A stretch of 64,000 bases of DNA from Clostridiaceae bacterium OM02-2AC (GTDB taxonomy: Bacteria; Bacillota_I; Bacilli_A; Erysipelotrichales; Erysipelotrichaceae), in the NCBI GenBank assembly GCA_003481775.1, contig QULU01000008.1:1-64000 (forward strand), in the 5' to 3' direction. A program made the translations under genes and the position numbers. This document shows positions 17,996 through 27,167 of this stretch, one piece after another. The number at the start of each line of letters is the position of its first letter. Within the stretch, counting starts at the first letter, position 1. The notes under the pieces were generated by a model, which was not told the DNA's origin, made no database searches, and was given only the letters and a program-made list of their open reading frames with translations.

Positions 17996-19904
17996 GTCGG
18001 CTTACCTCCTCCTGATAATAATGCGCCTGAACCGTATACATTGCGGCGTAACGGCCCTGCTTCTCCATCAGCTCCTCATGAGTCCCCTCTTCCACAATCC
18101 TACCGTTTTCCAGAAACAGAATACGATCACAGAAGCGGGTCGAGCTGAGCCGGTGTGATATAAAAACAGAAAGACGATGTCTGCACAGCTGCGCATATTC
18201 CTCATACAGTGCGCTCTCCGCTATTGGATCAAGTGCAGCGGTTGGTTCATCCAGAATCAAAAGCGGCGCGTTCTTATATAAGGCACGGGCAAGCATCAGC
18301 TTCTGCAGCTCACCACCTGATAAATCTATTCCCTCAGTATCCAGCACCTGCGTTAATACGGTATGTATTCCCTGCGGCAGTGCAGATACCTTATCCCACA
18401 AACCAGCCTGCTTCAGACATGTGCGAATATGTTCTTCATCATAGCGCTGTTCTCTCTCCTGCAGCTTCGCGCTGGTCTTTCTGTTTAAAAGTCCTGCAAT
18501 TTCCACATTTCCCTCTGGCCTCGCTTCATTCCATGCGCAGGCTACATTTTTGGCGATGGAAAACGGAAGGGCATGAACGTCTTGAAACAGAATGGAGATG
18601 TTGCGGCGGTACTGCTCCTGATCCAGCTTTGCGATATCATAGCCGTTGACCAGTATGCGTCCGGACTGCAAAGGGTATAATCCGCACAACAGCTTCATCA
18701 GTGTCGTTTTCCCTGCGCCGTTAATACCTACCAGTGCAATGCGTTCTTCTCGATGCAGTGTGCAGGAAAAATGATCAAACAGCAGCTGCTCTCCATATCC
18801 AAAACAGATATTCTCAAATTCTATTTTCTCAATCGTTTCAAATAAAGGACAGGCATTCTCTGCAGACTCCTCTGCTTCTGCGAATGCTTCCAGATAATCA
18901 CGGTATACAGCAATATCATCACTGATCTGGCGCAGAAATGAATAGCTTTCTACAATCTGATTGATCCATGTGCTGAAGCCGGCGACAACTCCGATATACA
19001 CTACAAAGCCCGGAATGCTCAGATTTCCATCCATCAGTTGTGTAATCAGATATAGATAAGCAGCAGCATTCTGCAATAAAGAGCTCAGCGAAATAAGTTC
19101 ATTTGCATAGCTGCTTTTTTTCTGAATATCTCCGTATATATGTGTCGCTTCCCGTGTGTTGTGATCAAACAGATCCGCAAACCAGCTTTGCAGCCGATAC
19201 ATGCGGATATCCTTTGCTTTTTCCATGTTGATGCTTTCATTTTTCAAATACCAGAATTTATTCGCATTTTTCCAGAATGCTTCCATATGCGTAAACTGAT
19301 AGTGTATGGCCTTGTTTTTGGCGAAGCAATTCACAACAGAGGTCAAAACCAGCAGGATGAGCAGGAAGATATGCAGACTCCCTGCCATGGCTGCATAGAT
19401 CACAAATCCGATGACATTGATAAGAAGCATCGTCATATACAGGTAGAATCCGACGATGCCCGCATAATTTCCTGTGCCATCCCCTAGGCGTGTAATATGC
19501 ATGGCTTCTCTGAGTTTCTCCCTTTGCTTGGCCTCTTCCAGTTCTCTTAAAGAACAGGACATGGTCTTTTCATGCAGCTGCTGCCAATAGGTTGCATCAC
19601 ACAGCAGCAGTCCCATGATTTCCAGTTTCTGATGTGTGTAATATTTCACCGCATTCAAAAGCAGGATGACCAGCAGCCAGATCGTTACTGTTTGAAGCAG
19701 CAGGATAAGAGAAGCCCGATTCTGCAGCAGCTCCACAATCTGTGCCGGAAGCAGCAGCATGATGACAGGCACTGTGACCTGTGCGATGATATCCAATGCC
19801 ATATATATATAATACCGGTTTCCCGCCGTATGGATATGAGTACAGGCATATCGTATGTTTTTCAAAAATGAATAGCGCCTGCGTATCTGTTCTCTTTCTG
19901 TCAT
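17979..19904 (-). CDS. ABC half-exporter (permease plus ATPase), first of pair
   Basis: 641 residues from the ATG at 19904, which has AAAAGGAGGAAAC upstream; a longer frame to 19985 lacks such a site. Predicted membrane helices cover about 30-320. The ATPase domain has Walker A VGINGAGKTT, an insertion of about 40 residues before the signature (LLNRKTSAKLQEREQ region), signature LSGGELQKLMLARA, Walker B LLILDEPTAALDP and the H-loop ISHRLSS. It is partnered with the overlapping gene at 16124-17995. The kinase gene ends 77 nt upstream. Confidence 0.88.
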   Translation of the reverse strand: MTEREQIRRRYSFLKNIRYACTHIHTAGNRYYIYMALDIIAQVTVPVIMLLLPAQIVELLQNRASLILLLQTVTIWLLVILLLNAVKYYTHQKLEIMGLLLCDATYWQQLHEKTMSCSLRELEEAKQREKLREAMHITRLGDGTGNYAGIVGFYLYMTMLLINVIGFVIYAAMAGSLHIFLLILLVLTSVVNCFAKNKAIHYQFTHMEAFWKNANKFWYLKNESINMEKAKDIRMYRLQSWFADLFDHNTREATHIYGDIQKKSSYANELISLSSLLQNAAAYLYLITQLMDGNLSIPGFVVYIGVVAGFSTWINQIVESYSFLRQISDDIAVYRDYLEAFAEAEESAENACPLFETIEKIEFENICFGYGEQLLFDHFSCTLHREERIALVGINGAGKTTLMKLLCGLYPLQSGRILVNGYDIAKLDQEQYRRNISILFQDVHALPFSIAKNVACAWNEARPEGNVEIAGLLNRKTSAKLQEREQRYDEEHIRTCLKQAGLWDKVSALPQGIHTVLTQVLDTEGIDLSGGELQKLMLARALYKNAPLLILDEPTAALDPIAESALYEEYAQLCRHRLSVFISHRLSSTRFCDRILFLENGRIVEEGTHEELMEKQGRYAAMYTVQAHYYQEEVSRHEADL

Positions 19905-19981
19905 ACAGTTTCCTCCTTTTCTGCATCCAGTATAACGCAGCGGTATAAGAAAACACCGTTTTGTACATGAACTATGCAGTT

Positions 19982-21151
19982 TCATGCATCAACCGGTGTT
20001 TTACTCATCGGCAGCATCAGTTCACTGACAAAGACGCCCTGCTCATTTTTCAGATTCAGATATCCCTCATATTTATCAGCGACCAACTTTACCCGTTTCA
20101 TCCCATGACCATGATCCCCCCGTTTTTTGCTGATGTACTGCGTTTCCTGAAAATCAATATCTTTGGGTGCCGCATTCATAATGGATACATAGAACTGGCT
20201 GTGAACAATATCTATATAGATGCGGAGAAACCGCTGTGCTTCATCAATCTTGCGGCATGCCTCGATCGCATTGTCCAGCAGATTTCCCAGCAGTACGCAC
20301 AGATCAATATCGGATATGCACAGCTGCGGCGGCACGGCTGCCTTGCAGGTCAGTGCTATGTGATGCTCCTTAGCCAGTGTCAGCTTGGAGTTCAAGATGG
20401 CGTCAACCAGCAGATTTCCGCTTTTCACCAGCTGATCGACCTGGAGAAGGTCTTGTTCCAGTTCATTCAGATATTCTTCCATCTGTGCATAGCGCTGCAG
20501 ACTGAAATAAGCCTTCAGCGTCTGGATATGATTGTGATAGTCGTGACGCCAGCCGCGCATGTTCAGGTATACTGCCTTGACCTCATCATAATGATGTGCG
20601 ACTACTTCATTTTGAAAATCCTGTTCATGTCGCTGAAAGGTTTTATGCAGCTGTCTCTGCCGGATATCCAGAAGCAGAATCACTAACAGCAGGCCGATAC
20701 ACGCACAGGGTGTATGATAAGCCTCTGTAAACACAGCACATAGGATACCCAAGGCCGAAAACAGACACAGCTCTGTCGGTGATGCATGATAGCGGATTTT
20801 CTGAATACAGGCATACAGCAGTGTTATGTAGATGATAGAAAAAAACAGTGCTTGATCGTGCAGCTGCAGGAAGTAAACTGCACAGACACTGATGAGAAAC
20901 AAAATCAGCTCCGCAGCGGCAGTAACCGGCAGGAGGGTGTACTCAGCGGCATAAAACAAAAGATACAGCAGGCTGAACAGCAGCAGAAAAAATTGAAACA
21001 GCAGCACCTGGTGAAGCAGCAGTCCTGCAGCCGAAACGCAACTCACCATTATTCCATATATCACCAGTGCCTTACGGCTGTGGTTACAGGGCAATGCACG
21101 CAGCTGCAGCCAAAACAGCATCGGCGCAAAAAAAAGCATTCCTGTCATCAT
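19982..21151 (-). CDS. GHKL sensor histidine kinase (Agr-type)
   Basis: 389 residues. About six membrane helices fill residues 1-170. The phospho-acceptor His lies in the motif GWRHDYHNHIQ (about residue 215). A GHKL ATPase domain follows with the N-box LGNLLDNAIEAC and a glycine motif near KKRGDHGHGM. This architecture (polytopic sensor plus HPK10-type kinase) is that of AgrC-like peptide sensors and related stress sensors. The start overlaps the response regulator stop (ATGA). No agrB or agrD gene is visible nearby, so the ligand is unknown. Confidence 0.9.
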   Translation of the reverse strand: MMTGMLFFAPMLFWLQLRALPCNHSRKALVIYGIMVSCVSAAGLLLHQVLLFQFFLLLFSLLYLLFYAAEYTLLPVTAAAELILFLISVCAVYFLQLHDQALFFSIIYITLLYACIQKIRYHASPTELCLFSALGILCAVFTEAYHTPCACIGLLLVILLLDIRQRQLHKTFQRHEQDFQNEVVAHHYDEVKAVYLNMRGWRHDYHNHIQTLKAYFSLQRYAQMEEYLNELEQDLLQVDQLVKSGNLLVDAILNSKLTLAKEHHIALTCKAAVPPQLCISDIDLCVLLGNLLDNAIEACRKIDEAQRFLRIYIDIVHSQFYVSIMNAAPKDIDFQETQYISKKRGDHGHGMKRVKLVADKYEGYLNLKNEQGVFVSELMLPMSKTPVDA

Positions 21152-21867
21152 ACGCTTTTTGCGTCCGCAAAGTGATAGCGGATAAAGGCTTCACTGATTT
21201 CACGATACCGGCCCTTTGGGATTGGGATTGCGGTTTTATCAATCAGGGTGAGCTGGCGCGAAGTGATTTTGTCAACAGCCTCCAGATTGACCACATCGCT
21301 TTTTCCGATTTTTAGAAAGCGCTCATCAGATATTTCCTGCAGAATATCCCTGAGATTCCTCTTGATTCTCCATACATGATCCAGTGTATATATATGAAGA
21401 TAATGACCCTCGCTGCAAATATGATAAACGGAGGAGTAGGATAGCCTGATAAGCTCTTTTTCTGTCGTGAACACCAGCATATCATTCCTTTTCAGATTCT
21501 GCTGTATTGCAGCGTCCAGACAGACGGAAAGCTTTTGTTCATCCACCGGCTTCAAAAGATAATTCACAGCCTGCAGGCGGAAGCTTTCATAAATATAATC
21601 TATGCCGCCTGTCACAAATATGATAGAGAGATGCTCATTCCTCTGCCGCAGATTTTCAGCCAGCTGTATGCCGTTCATTTCTTTCATCTGTATGTCCAGC
21701 AGAAGGATGTCCAGGTCTGCATGCTCCTCATATTGAAACAGCAATTCCTCACTGCTTTTAAAACAATACACGGCAGCAGGCAGCTGATGCATTTTGAGAT
21801 AGCGATTCACCATCGTATGCAGCAGTTCGCATTGTACAGCTTCATCATCACAGATTGCGATTTTCAA
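21148..21867 (-). CDS. LytTR-family response regulator
   Basis: 239 residues. The frame begins with a TTG codon at 21867 (TTGAAAATCGCAATC); AGGGG lies about 11 nt upstream, and the nearby ATG codons are out of frame. The receiver domain has acidic CDDE near the start, the phospho-Asp in LDILLLDIQM, and the conserved Lys in YLLKPV. The C-terminal LytTR DNA-binding domain has YICSEGHYLHIYT and GKSDVVNLEAVDKI. First gene of an operon with the kinase and two ABC exporters, which it probably controls. A TATAAT box lies at 21897-21902. Confidence 0.92.
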   Translation of the reverse strand: MKIAICDDEAVQCELLHTMVNRYLKMHQLPAAVYCFKSSEELLFQYEEHADLDILLLDIQMKEMNGIQLAENLRQRNEHLSIIFVTGGIDYIYESFRLQAVNYLLKPVDEQKLSVCLDAAIQQNLKRNDMLVFTTEKELIRLSYSSVYHICSEGHYLHIYTLDHVWRIKRNLRDILQEISDERFLKIGKSDVVNLEAVDKITSRQLTLIDKTAIPIPKGRYREISEAFIRYHFADAKSV

Positions 21868-21896
21868 AAGACATCATCCCCTTTTCCTTCTCCTTT

Positions 21897-21902
21897 ATTA
21901 TA
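21897..21902 (-). promoter_or_regulatory. -10 box of the two-component operon
   Basis: TATAAT on the minus strand, 30 nt upstream of the TTG start. TTGTGT at a 17-bp spacing is a poor -35 and falls within an inverted repeat (TCACA-N8-TGTGA, about 21918-21935), which could be an activator site. Confidence 0.5.
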
Positions 21903-22005
21903 CCAGACTGGAATATGTCACACAATTATTTGTGAATGGCAAACGAAAAAGGATGTTGACACAGTGAATCAGCTGAGCATCTTTATAAATACCCATCCAC
22001 GTTTA

Positions 22006-22029
22006 TCTCTTCATCATAGGATGAAGAGA
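22006..22029 (+). promoter_or_regulatory. Leader hairpin before M15-like gene
   Basis: Perfect 10-bp stem (TCTCTTCATC with GATGAAGAGA) and a four-base loop, ending directly before the ribosome site AAAGGAGG. It may protect or regulate this short mRNA. Confidence 0.5.
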
Positions 22030-22043
22030 AAGGAGGCAGATAT

Positions 22044-22454
22044 ATGGCAAAGGTTATTGTATATAATGTATACACGCAGGCATTGGAAACCTTCTATCTG
22101 GAGGAAAACGATCCCATGCCGTATGCATACGATCGAACGATGCTGGTGAGAGAGTTCAGAGGCTCGTCACGCTCCAGTGTTCTTTGGACCACAAATGCGG
22201 CAATGGAAGCATGGAATGCAACACGAAGAGCCTATGGAGCACCCATACCTTTTCGATATGCATTTAAGCGAATCTGGGAAGGCGGACATGGAAAGCAGTC
22301 ACAGCATTATGCAGGTGTTTCCTTCGATGTGGGACAGGCTTTAACGCAGGCACAGCGTAACAGAATCTGGAATACGGCGAACAATCTTGGTGTCTGGGTT
22401 TATGTGGAACCTATTTACATGACACCGACCTGTGTCGATGTCCGATTAGGATAA
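22044..22454 (+). CDS. Small M15-like peptidase-fold protein
   Basis: 136 residues, ATG after AAAGGAGGCAGATAT. The motif SQHYAGVSFDVGQ fits the S-x-H-x-x-G-x-x-x-D zinc-binding signature of M15/VanY-type D,D-peptidases and their phage-endolysin relatives. The C-terminal part, ANNLGVWVYVEPIYMTP, is also typical. The third zinc ligand (a His near the end of the domain) is missing: the sequence reads CVDVRLG and no His follows residue about 95. There is no signal peptide. It could be an inactive or altered peptidase or a peptidoglycan-binding protein. It stands alone, divergent from the two-component operon. Confidence 0.6.
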   Translation: MAKVIVYNVYTQALETFYLEENDPMPYAYDRTMLVREFRGSSRSSVLWTTNAAMEAWNATRRAYGAPIPFRYAFKRIWEGGHGKQSQHYAGVSFDVGQALTQAQRNRIWNTANNLGVWVYVEPIYMTPTCVDVRLG

Positions 22455-22912
22455 AATTCAAAAGTGCCCTATTTATCGCATTTTTTGAGTCCTGATTGAA
22501 CCATAAAAGGGTACACTGCCTGTTTTTAGAAAATTTAAAGGATAGGTTCGTGTCCAGATAGGAACACATGCTACTATATCCTGAAATGCAGTCCATCTTC
22601 ACCACCGTATCAAACAAAGAAAATACATCATACGCTATATTTATCACGTAGCTTCGTATATACATAGCTATAAAGAAGAATGTTATTCTCTTCATTTAAA
22701 CAGTGAATCCAAGGTTGTGAATAACTCTTTTTAGTATCTACAATACCCTACATTTTTAAGTCTTTTTTTGCTCGAAAACAAAAAATGCTCGTTTTTAGGC
22801 GAACATTTATATGATTTAAGACTTTTTTCTTAGCTGAATATACATTTCGCTGATAACTTTTCCATTAACATTATCTTGCATTTACAAAATATAAATTTTA
22901 TCTCTATAGACA
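22455..22912. other. Intergenic stretch holding a minus-strand terminator
   Basis: No supported gene; short frames on the minus strand have no ribosome sites. The only clear feature is the terminator at 22779-22806. The AT-rich composition of the PTS region starts about here. Confidence 0.5.
22779..22806 (-). terminator. Terminator of PTS operon
   Basis: On the minus strand ATGTTCG pairs with CGAGCAT (one G-U pair), followed by six T. Confidence 0.7.
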
Positions 22913-23389
22913 TCAAATATCAATATGACCAACAACCTGATAGGAATCATTTGTATACTGCATAATTTCGATACGATTGTCATCTGGATCATGAATCCAC
23001 ATCTGCCATGTACGTGAATTTCCGATTTTTGGTTCTATGTCAATTGTAATGCCCTTTTGAGTCAAAAAATCTCTTGTTTTTTGAATATCTTCTACAATTA
23101 CACCAAAGTGTGAATAACCAATATGCTTATTAAATTGAGGATGAGGCAACTGATCATTTTCAGAAGGATATATTTCAATAAATTGTCCAGGCGCAATTTC
23201 AAAATAAATAATACAATATTCTTCAGGAATTTCCTGTGCTTTCTTATAATACTGTGAATGCGGTTTATCTGCATAGGCTTTATATTTTACTGCCATTTTC
23301 ATTTTACATCCTAACTTCTCATAAAAGCTTTTTGTAACATTGATATCTTTTGCAAAAAAAGTTACATGCATAATTGAATTAAATACCAT
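22913..23389 (-). CDS. VOC-family (glyoxalase-fold) protein
   Basis: 158 residues, two beta-alpha-beta-beta-beta modules. Likely metal ligands are His8 (MHVTFFAKD), Glu in FIEIYPSE, His in YSHFGVIVED and Glu in NRIEIMQYT, the pattern of glyoxalase I and related lyases or dioxygenases. It is last in the PTS operon, 30 nt after the IIA gene, which suggests a role in metabolism of the imported sugar or of a reactive by-product. The reaction cannot be inferred further. Confidence 0.82.
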   Translation of the reverse strand: MVFNSIMHVTFFAKDINVTKSFYEKLGCKMKMAVKYKAYADKPHSQYYKKAQEIPEEYCIIYFEIAPGQFIEIYPSENDQLPHPQFNKHIGYSHFGVIVEDIQKTRDFLTQKGITIDIEPKIGNSRTWQMWIHDPDDNRIEIMQYTNDSYQVVGHIDI

Positions 23390-23419
23390 AACATGTTTTT
23401 CCTTTCCCTTTCATTTTAT

Positions 23420-23830
23420 TTAAAATTCTGACAATACATCTTCTTCCCTACATTTATTACAGTATACGATGGAACTACGCACATTATATAATGCATCCTC
23501 AATCACTTTATTCAAATCTGCATCGTTTATATGGCAAACTATTTCAATCAAAAGTAAAAGATTTGTGCCAGCTATAAGATGCACATTTCCTTTTTCTAAA
23601 TATCTTAAAAAGAAATTATTGACACTTCCACCAAACAAATCTGTTAAAATAACAATTTCATCGCTTTCATGTGTTTCTTTCATCATATTATCAACTTTTT
23701 CCTCAACATTTTCGAAATCTAAATACGTACATAATGTAGTTATACAATCCTGCATTCCCATAATTAACTCAAGAGAACTTTGTATACCTTCGGCAAAATT
23801 CCCATGCCCCGCTATAATAATTTTCCTCAT
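23420..23830 (-). CDS. PTS mannose-family EIIA component
   Basis: 136 residues from the ATG at 23830 with GAGGTGG upstream; the frame runs further upstream only because it overlaps the regulator gene. The N-terminus IIIAGHGNFAEGI carries the phosphorylatable His. EIIA receives phosphate from HPr and passes it to EIIB. Separated from EIIB, IIC and IID by the cupin and regulator genes, as occurs in several mannose-family operons. Confidence 0.9.
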   Translation of the reverse strand: MRKIIIAGHGNFAEGIQSSLELIMGMQDCITTLCTYLDFENVEEKVDNMMKETHESDEIVILTDLFGGSVNNFFLRYLEKGNVHLIAGTNLLLLIEIVCHINDADLNKVIEDALYNVRSSIVYCNKCREEDVLSEF

Positions 23831-23843
23831 TGCTTCCACCTCT

Positions 23844-26513
23844 TTATATTTTGCTAAACTCTTCCTGTATATACCGATACACATATAATATTTCATTCTC
23901 AGGAATCTCCACCTTGTATAGTAGCTGTAGCTCATCAAAGCTAACTTTGAACATGTGGATAAAATCGACCAACTTTTCGTTTGTTTCATGTTCTATTGCT
24001 TCCATTTGGGTTTTCGTAACAAGACGTTCAATAAGACAGCTTATATGAATATCAAGTCCTATAATAAGCTTATTATTAAATTCTATCTCCAGATATTGCT
24101 GAAGTTTATTAATCCCCTTCTCAACTGCATTTAGCAGCTTTTCCGGATTCAAAATTGTCAGATATCCTATAATATTGCCCATAGCAAAATTTTTGACAAG
24201 ATTTTTATTGAACTGTGTGATTCCATTACTGTCAAGATGATTGGATAATATCGAATTAATCAAGGAAATATTTTCATTAGCAATTATATCTTCTAAAGCT
24301 ATGAAGGGTATATCATGAAGCATTGGATTGATCGATCCTATGAACAATAATATTTCATGATCATGTAGCAATCTACCAGTATGTTCTTCGTTCAGATTAT
24401 TGTAATCATAATAAAGAAAGTCAATATCTGTTTCTTTTGGTAAACTCTTCATGAACAAATCAATTACACGCTTTGTCGGCTCTATTCCATTCTCTGTTGA
24501 AAATAGAATTGCATTTCTTTTCACCTTGTTTTTGATAATTTTATAAGATATCAGCGTATCCTGACATAACTCATCTAATATGACTATTAAATCTTTATTT
24601 TGAATAATTTTCATTGCCGCAGATAAGGCTACCTTTGTTGATATATTATTCAGAACTCCGATATTGAGATTGGATATTTCTGATAACGAATTACCAATGT
24701 CCTCTAGAGAACCCATATCTACCAGCAATAGAATATTGTTTGATAAACGCTTATGCAGCACAAATTTTCGTAGTGTTTCTACAATACTTTCTACCGGTGT
24801 ATCCAGTGGCATATCAATAGCTTCAAATACATGCTTTCCAACCAATCTATTGACAGCATCCGCTATAGAACTGGCGGTTGAATAGCCATGCGAGATGATA
24901 ATGCCAACAATATGATTTAAATATATTTTTTTATTATAGAAACTAATATACATGCAAATAAATATAACATTTCCATCATCAATAGATATATCCAGTAGTT
25001 GTTTGATAATTCTACGAATTTCATTCGCTATAAACATTTCATTTTCAAACTTTTGACAAAATAAAACATAGACATCGTGGATGCCATCATCCTCAGGAAA
25101 GACTTCCTCTGACACTGTAAGAGAATATATAACTCTAGATATTATGATAGAGAAATTCGCAGACAGATATATATTAAATTCATCAGCAATATTATTTACA
25201 AGCCGCAAAACGACTGCTTCAAGCGTTTTTAATTCATTGTTGCTATACCGCATTTTATACATGAGATAATCAAAATAGCTATTTGTTTCATTAGATACGC
25301 TATATATGAAATCCTCCAAAGTCAAGGCTTTGCTATTATATTGTTTATAGTAATCAGTCAAGTTTACGAAATAAGAATGCATCTTTGTTTCCAGTAAATT
25401 ATCTCGAAAATCATCGATTCTAAGATATCTGTTTTCTTCATCACTAATTACTATATTTTTAAAGGATAGAGTTTGAAGGATAAAATCAGGAAGACATAAT
25501 GGTTTAATAATAATTTCACCCGTCACGTTTGGATTTGTTACAGCATTTGCACAGGTCCACTTCACTACCTTCTCAAGTTGCCCAATATTTTCCGTATAGC
25601 GGTATTTCAAAAGAGCCATAAAGGTTACTTTATTCAAACATATGAAACTATTGAATTTTTGTTCCTCTTTTTTCAGGAAATAGATTAACAGCTCTTTCTT
25701 TTCTGTCAAAAAACGATTTTCCAAAGCCGGTATTTGTAACTGTACAGGAATCATATCTATCAATTCTTTATTGATATTATCAAGTGGTATTTCAGATGAT
25801 AATACAATATACGCATGATTTTTTTTAGAAACTGTATCTGGAAAACGCAATTGCAGGGCTTCTATCAACCGGCTTAAACTTTCACTATCTAAATATTCCA
25901 CATTACTAATATAAATGAATACATCTGTACTATCATATAAATCAGGTAAGGTATTAAATTTTTCTTTCGTGCAATGATAATGAATATATCTTGAAGTATT
26001 TGGAATGATTCCATTTGAAACCGCATACTCAAACATGCATTTCGCTAGCAAGTTTTTCCCAGTTCCTTTTTGTCCGGACATAATAACTGGGAGGCCATTT
26101 GGAGGATAATTCAATGCCATTATGCATTGATTAATGCAAAACTTCAAACTGGTCTTATGTCCGATGATTTTAAAAAAACCGTTATGATTGCCTTGCTCAT
26201 TCTGAATGAATGCTTTAAATTCGTCCACATCTTCAAAAATAAGCTTTTTAAAACGAATCGACAAGGTCGTCTCCAGTATTTGTTTATCTAGGAAATAAAC
26301 AGGACGTGAAATGATTTTAATAATCTTACCTTCCTTAGTCAGGCTATTCAAATATAATGAAGAGAGTGATCTTGAAATATACAGCTTTTCTCCTATCAAT
26401 TTTGCTGTACAATTAAAAACACCTTGATTGCAGTATTCTTTTGTATTCTCAACTACAATCTCATATATGGCATCGATAGTTTTCTGATCTTTATTTGTTT
26501 TGTATTTCGACAT
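23844..26513 (-). CDS. LevR-like PRD transcriptional regulator with degenerate AAA+ domain
   Basis: 889 residues. An N-terminal helix-turn-helix region (about 20-80) is followed by an AAA+ domain (about 110-340) with Walker A SGQKGTGKN. The sigma-54-contacting GAFTGA loop expected after it is absent, and the Walker B region reads VFIYISNVEYLD, poorly conserved. Next come a PRD domain whose usual His is replaced by Asn (LSANFSIIISR), an EIIA-Man-like domain (IISHGYSTASS), a EIIB-Gat-like region, and a C-terminal PRD with His in GLDIHISCLIERL. It should sense PTS phosphorylation and control this operon, but probably not through sigma-54. The 3' end is 13 nt from the IIA start. Confidence 0.85.
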   Translation of the reverse strand: MSKYKTNKDQKTIDAIYEIVVENTKEYCNQGVFNCTAKLIGEKLYISRSLSSLYLNSLTKEGKIIKIISRPVYFLDKQILETTLSIRFKKLIFEDVDEFKAFIQNEQGNHNGFFKIIGHKTSLKFCINQCIMALNYPPNGLPVIMSGQKGTGKNLLAKCMFEYAVSNGIIPNTSRYIHYHCTKEKFNTLPDLYDSTDVFIYISNVEYLDSESLSRLIEALQLRFPDTVSKKNHAYIVLSSEIPLDNINKELIDMIPVQLQIPALENRFLTEKKELLIYFLKKEEQKFNSFICLNKVTFMALLKYRYTENIGQLEKVVKWTCANAVTNPNVTGEIIIKPLCLPDFILQTLSFKNIVISDEENRYLRIDDFRDNLLETKMHSYFVNLTDYYKQYNSKALTLEDFIYSVSNETNSYFDYLMYKMRYSNNELKTLEAVVLRLVNNIADEFNIYLSANFSIIISRVIYSLTVSEEVFPEDDGIHDVYVLFCQKFENEMFIANEIRRIIKQLLDISIDDGNVIFICMYISFYNKKIYLNHIVGIIISHGYSTASSIADAVNRLVGKHVFEAIDMPLDTPVESIVETLRKFVLHKRLSNNILLLVDMGSLEDIGNSLSEISNLNIGVLNNISTKVALSAAMKIIQNKDLIVILDELCQDTLISYKIIKNKVKRNAILFSTENGIEPTKRVIDLFMKSLPKETDIDFLYYDYNNLNEEHTGRLLHDHEILLFIGSINPMLHDIPFIALEDIIANENISLINSILSNHLDSNGITQFNKNLVKNFAMGNIIGYLTILNPEKLLNAVEKGINKLQQYLEIEFNNKLIIGLDIHISCLIERLVTKTQMEAIEHETNEKLVDFIHMFKVSFDELQLLYKVEIPENEILYVYRYIQEEFSKI

Positions 26514-26555
26514 ATGCTCACCCTCTCATTCTGTTATGGGAACTGATGTGTGTAC

Positions 26556-26586
26556 ATTAGAGTGACCATCTGCTGATCACTCTAAT
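26556..26586. repeat. 10-bp perfect inverted repeat between isomerase and regulator genes
   Basis: ATTAGAGTGA and TCACTCTAAT separated by 11 nt. No T-run follows on the minus strand, so it is more likely an mRNA stability or processing element than a full terminator. Confidence 0.5.
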
Positions 26587-26597
26587 AGTATATATCC

Positions 26598-27155
26598 TCA
26601 ACGATTATTTTTCCAAATTATTTTACCGTCTTTTTTAAAACAGCGAACAGGAAAGCCTTCTTCTTGAATCAATTCATATTTTGCACCTCCTGTCGCTGAA
26701 TCAACTGCAAGAAAAACAAGATCGTCATCCCCAATATTGATAGCTCTGTGAGCATATCTTCCATCAATATAATGCAAGCTTCCCTGTTTCATTTCTTCTG
26801 CATATATCTCGGATTTTCCATTCCATTTCAAAAGATAGCCTGTACCGCGAGTACATAGATAATACTCCATATACTTTGGATCCTCATGAAAATGTCCCTT
26901 GGTCATATTGCACTCCCCATTTATAAGGATCGGCTTTATCGTTGTAGTTCCATAATATAAATCTGTCGATGTTCTGTTTCCAATTGCATAGCATACACGA
27001 TAGCTTTCTGTATGTCCTAAATTTCTCGCAGCATCTGCATTGTCATAGTAATCAGCAACCGTATCGAAATATGTTGCATTTTTTATTAAATCTTCACCTT
27101 CCATAACAGTGCTTCCAGACAAATCAAGTCTGTATTTTGATTGTTTTATGATCAT
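26598..27155 (-). CDS. Cupin-type phosphoglucose isomerase family protein
   Basis: 185 residues from the ATG at 27155 (AGGAGG seven bases upstream). The cupin domain has TKGHFHEDPKYMEYY, matching the archaeal-type PGI signature (H-x-H...E), and the last ligand His in YAHRAIN. Metal-dependent cupin PGIs interconvert glucose-6-P and fructose-6-P. In a sugar PTS operon it may isomerise the imported sugar phosphate instead. The gene follows EIID by 12 nt. Confidence 0.85.
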   Translation of the reverse strand: MIIKQSKYRLDLSGSTVMEGEDLIKNATYFDTVADYYDNADAARNLGHTESYRVCYAIGNRTSTDLYYGTTTIKPILINGECNMTKGHFHEDPKYMEYYLCTRGTGYLLKWNGKSEIYAEEMKQGSLHYIDGRYAHRAINIGDDDLVFLAVDSATGGAKYELIQEEGFPVRCFKKDGKIIWKNNR

Positions 27156-27167
27156 ATTCATACCTCC

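Noticed and set aside
21956..21987. TTGACA with TATAAA as promoter of the M15-like gene
   Set aside because: The spacer is 22 bp, too long for a normal sigma-A promoter, and no better -10 lies at 17 bp.
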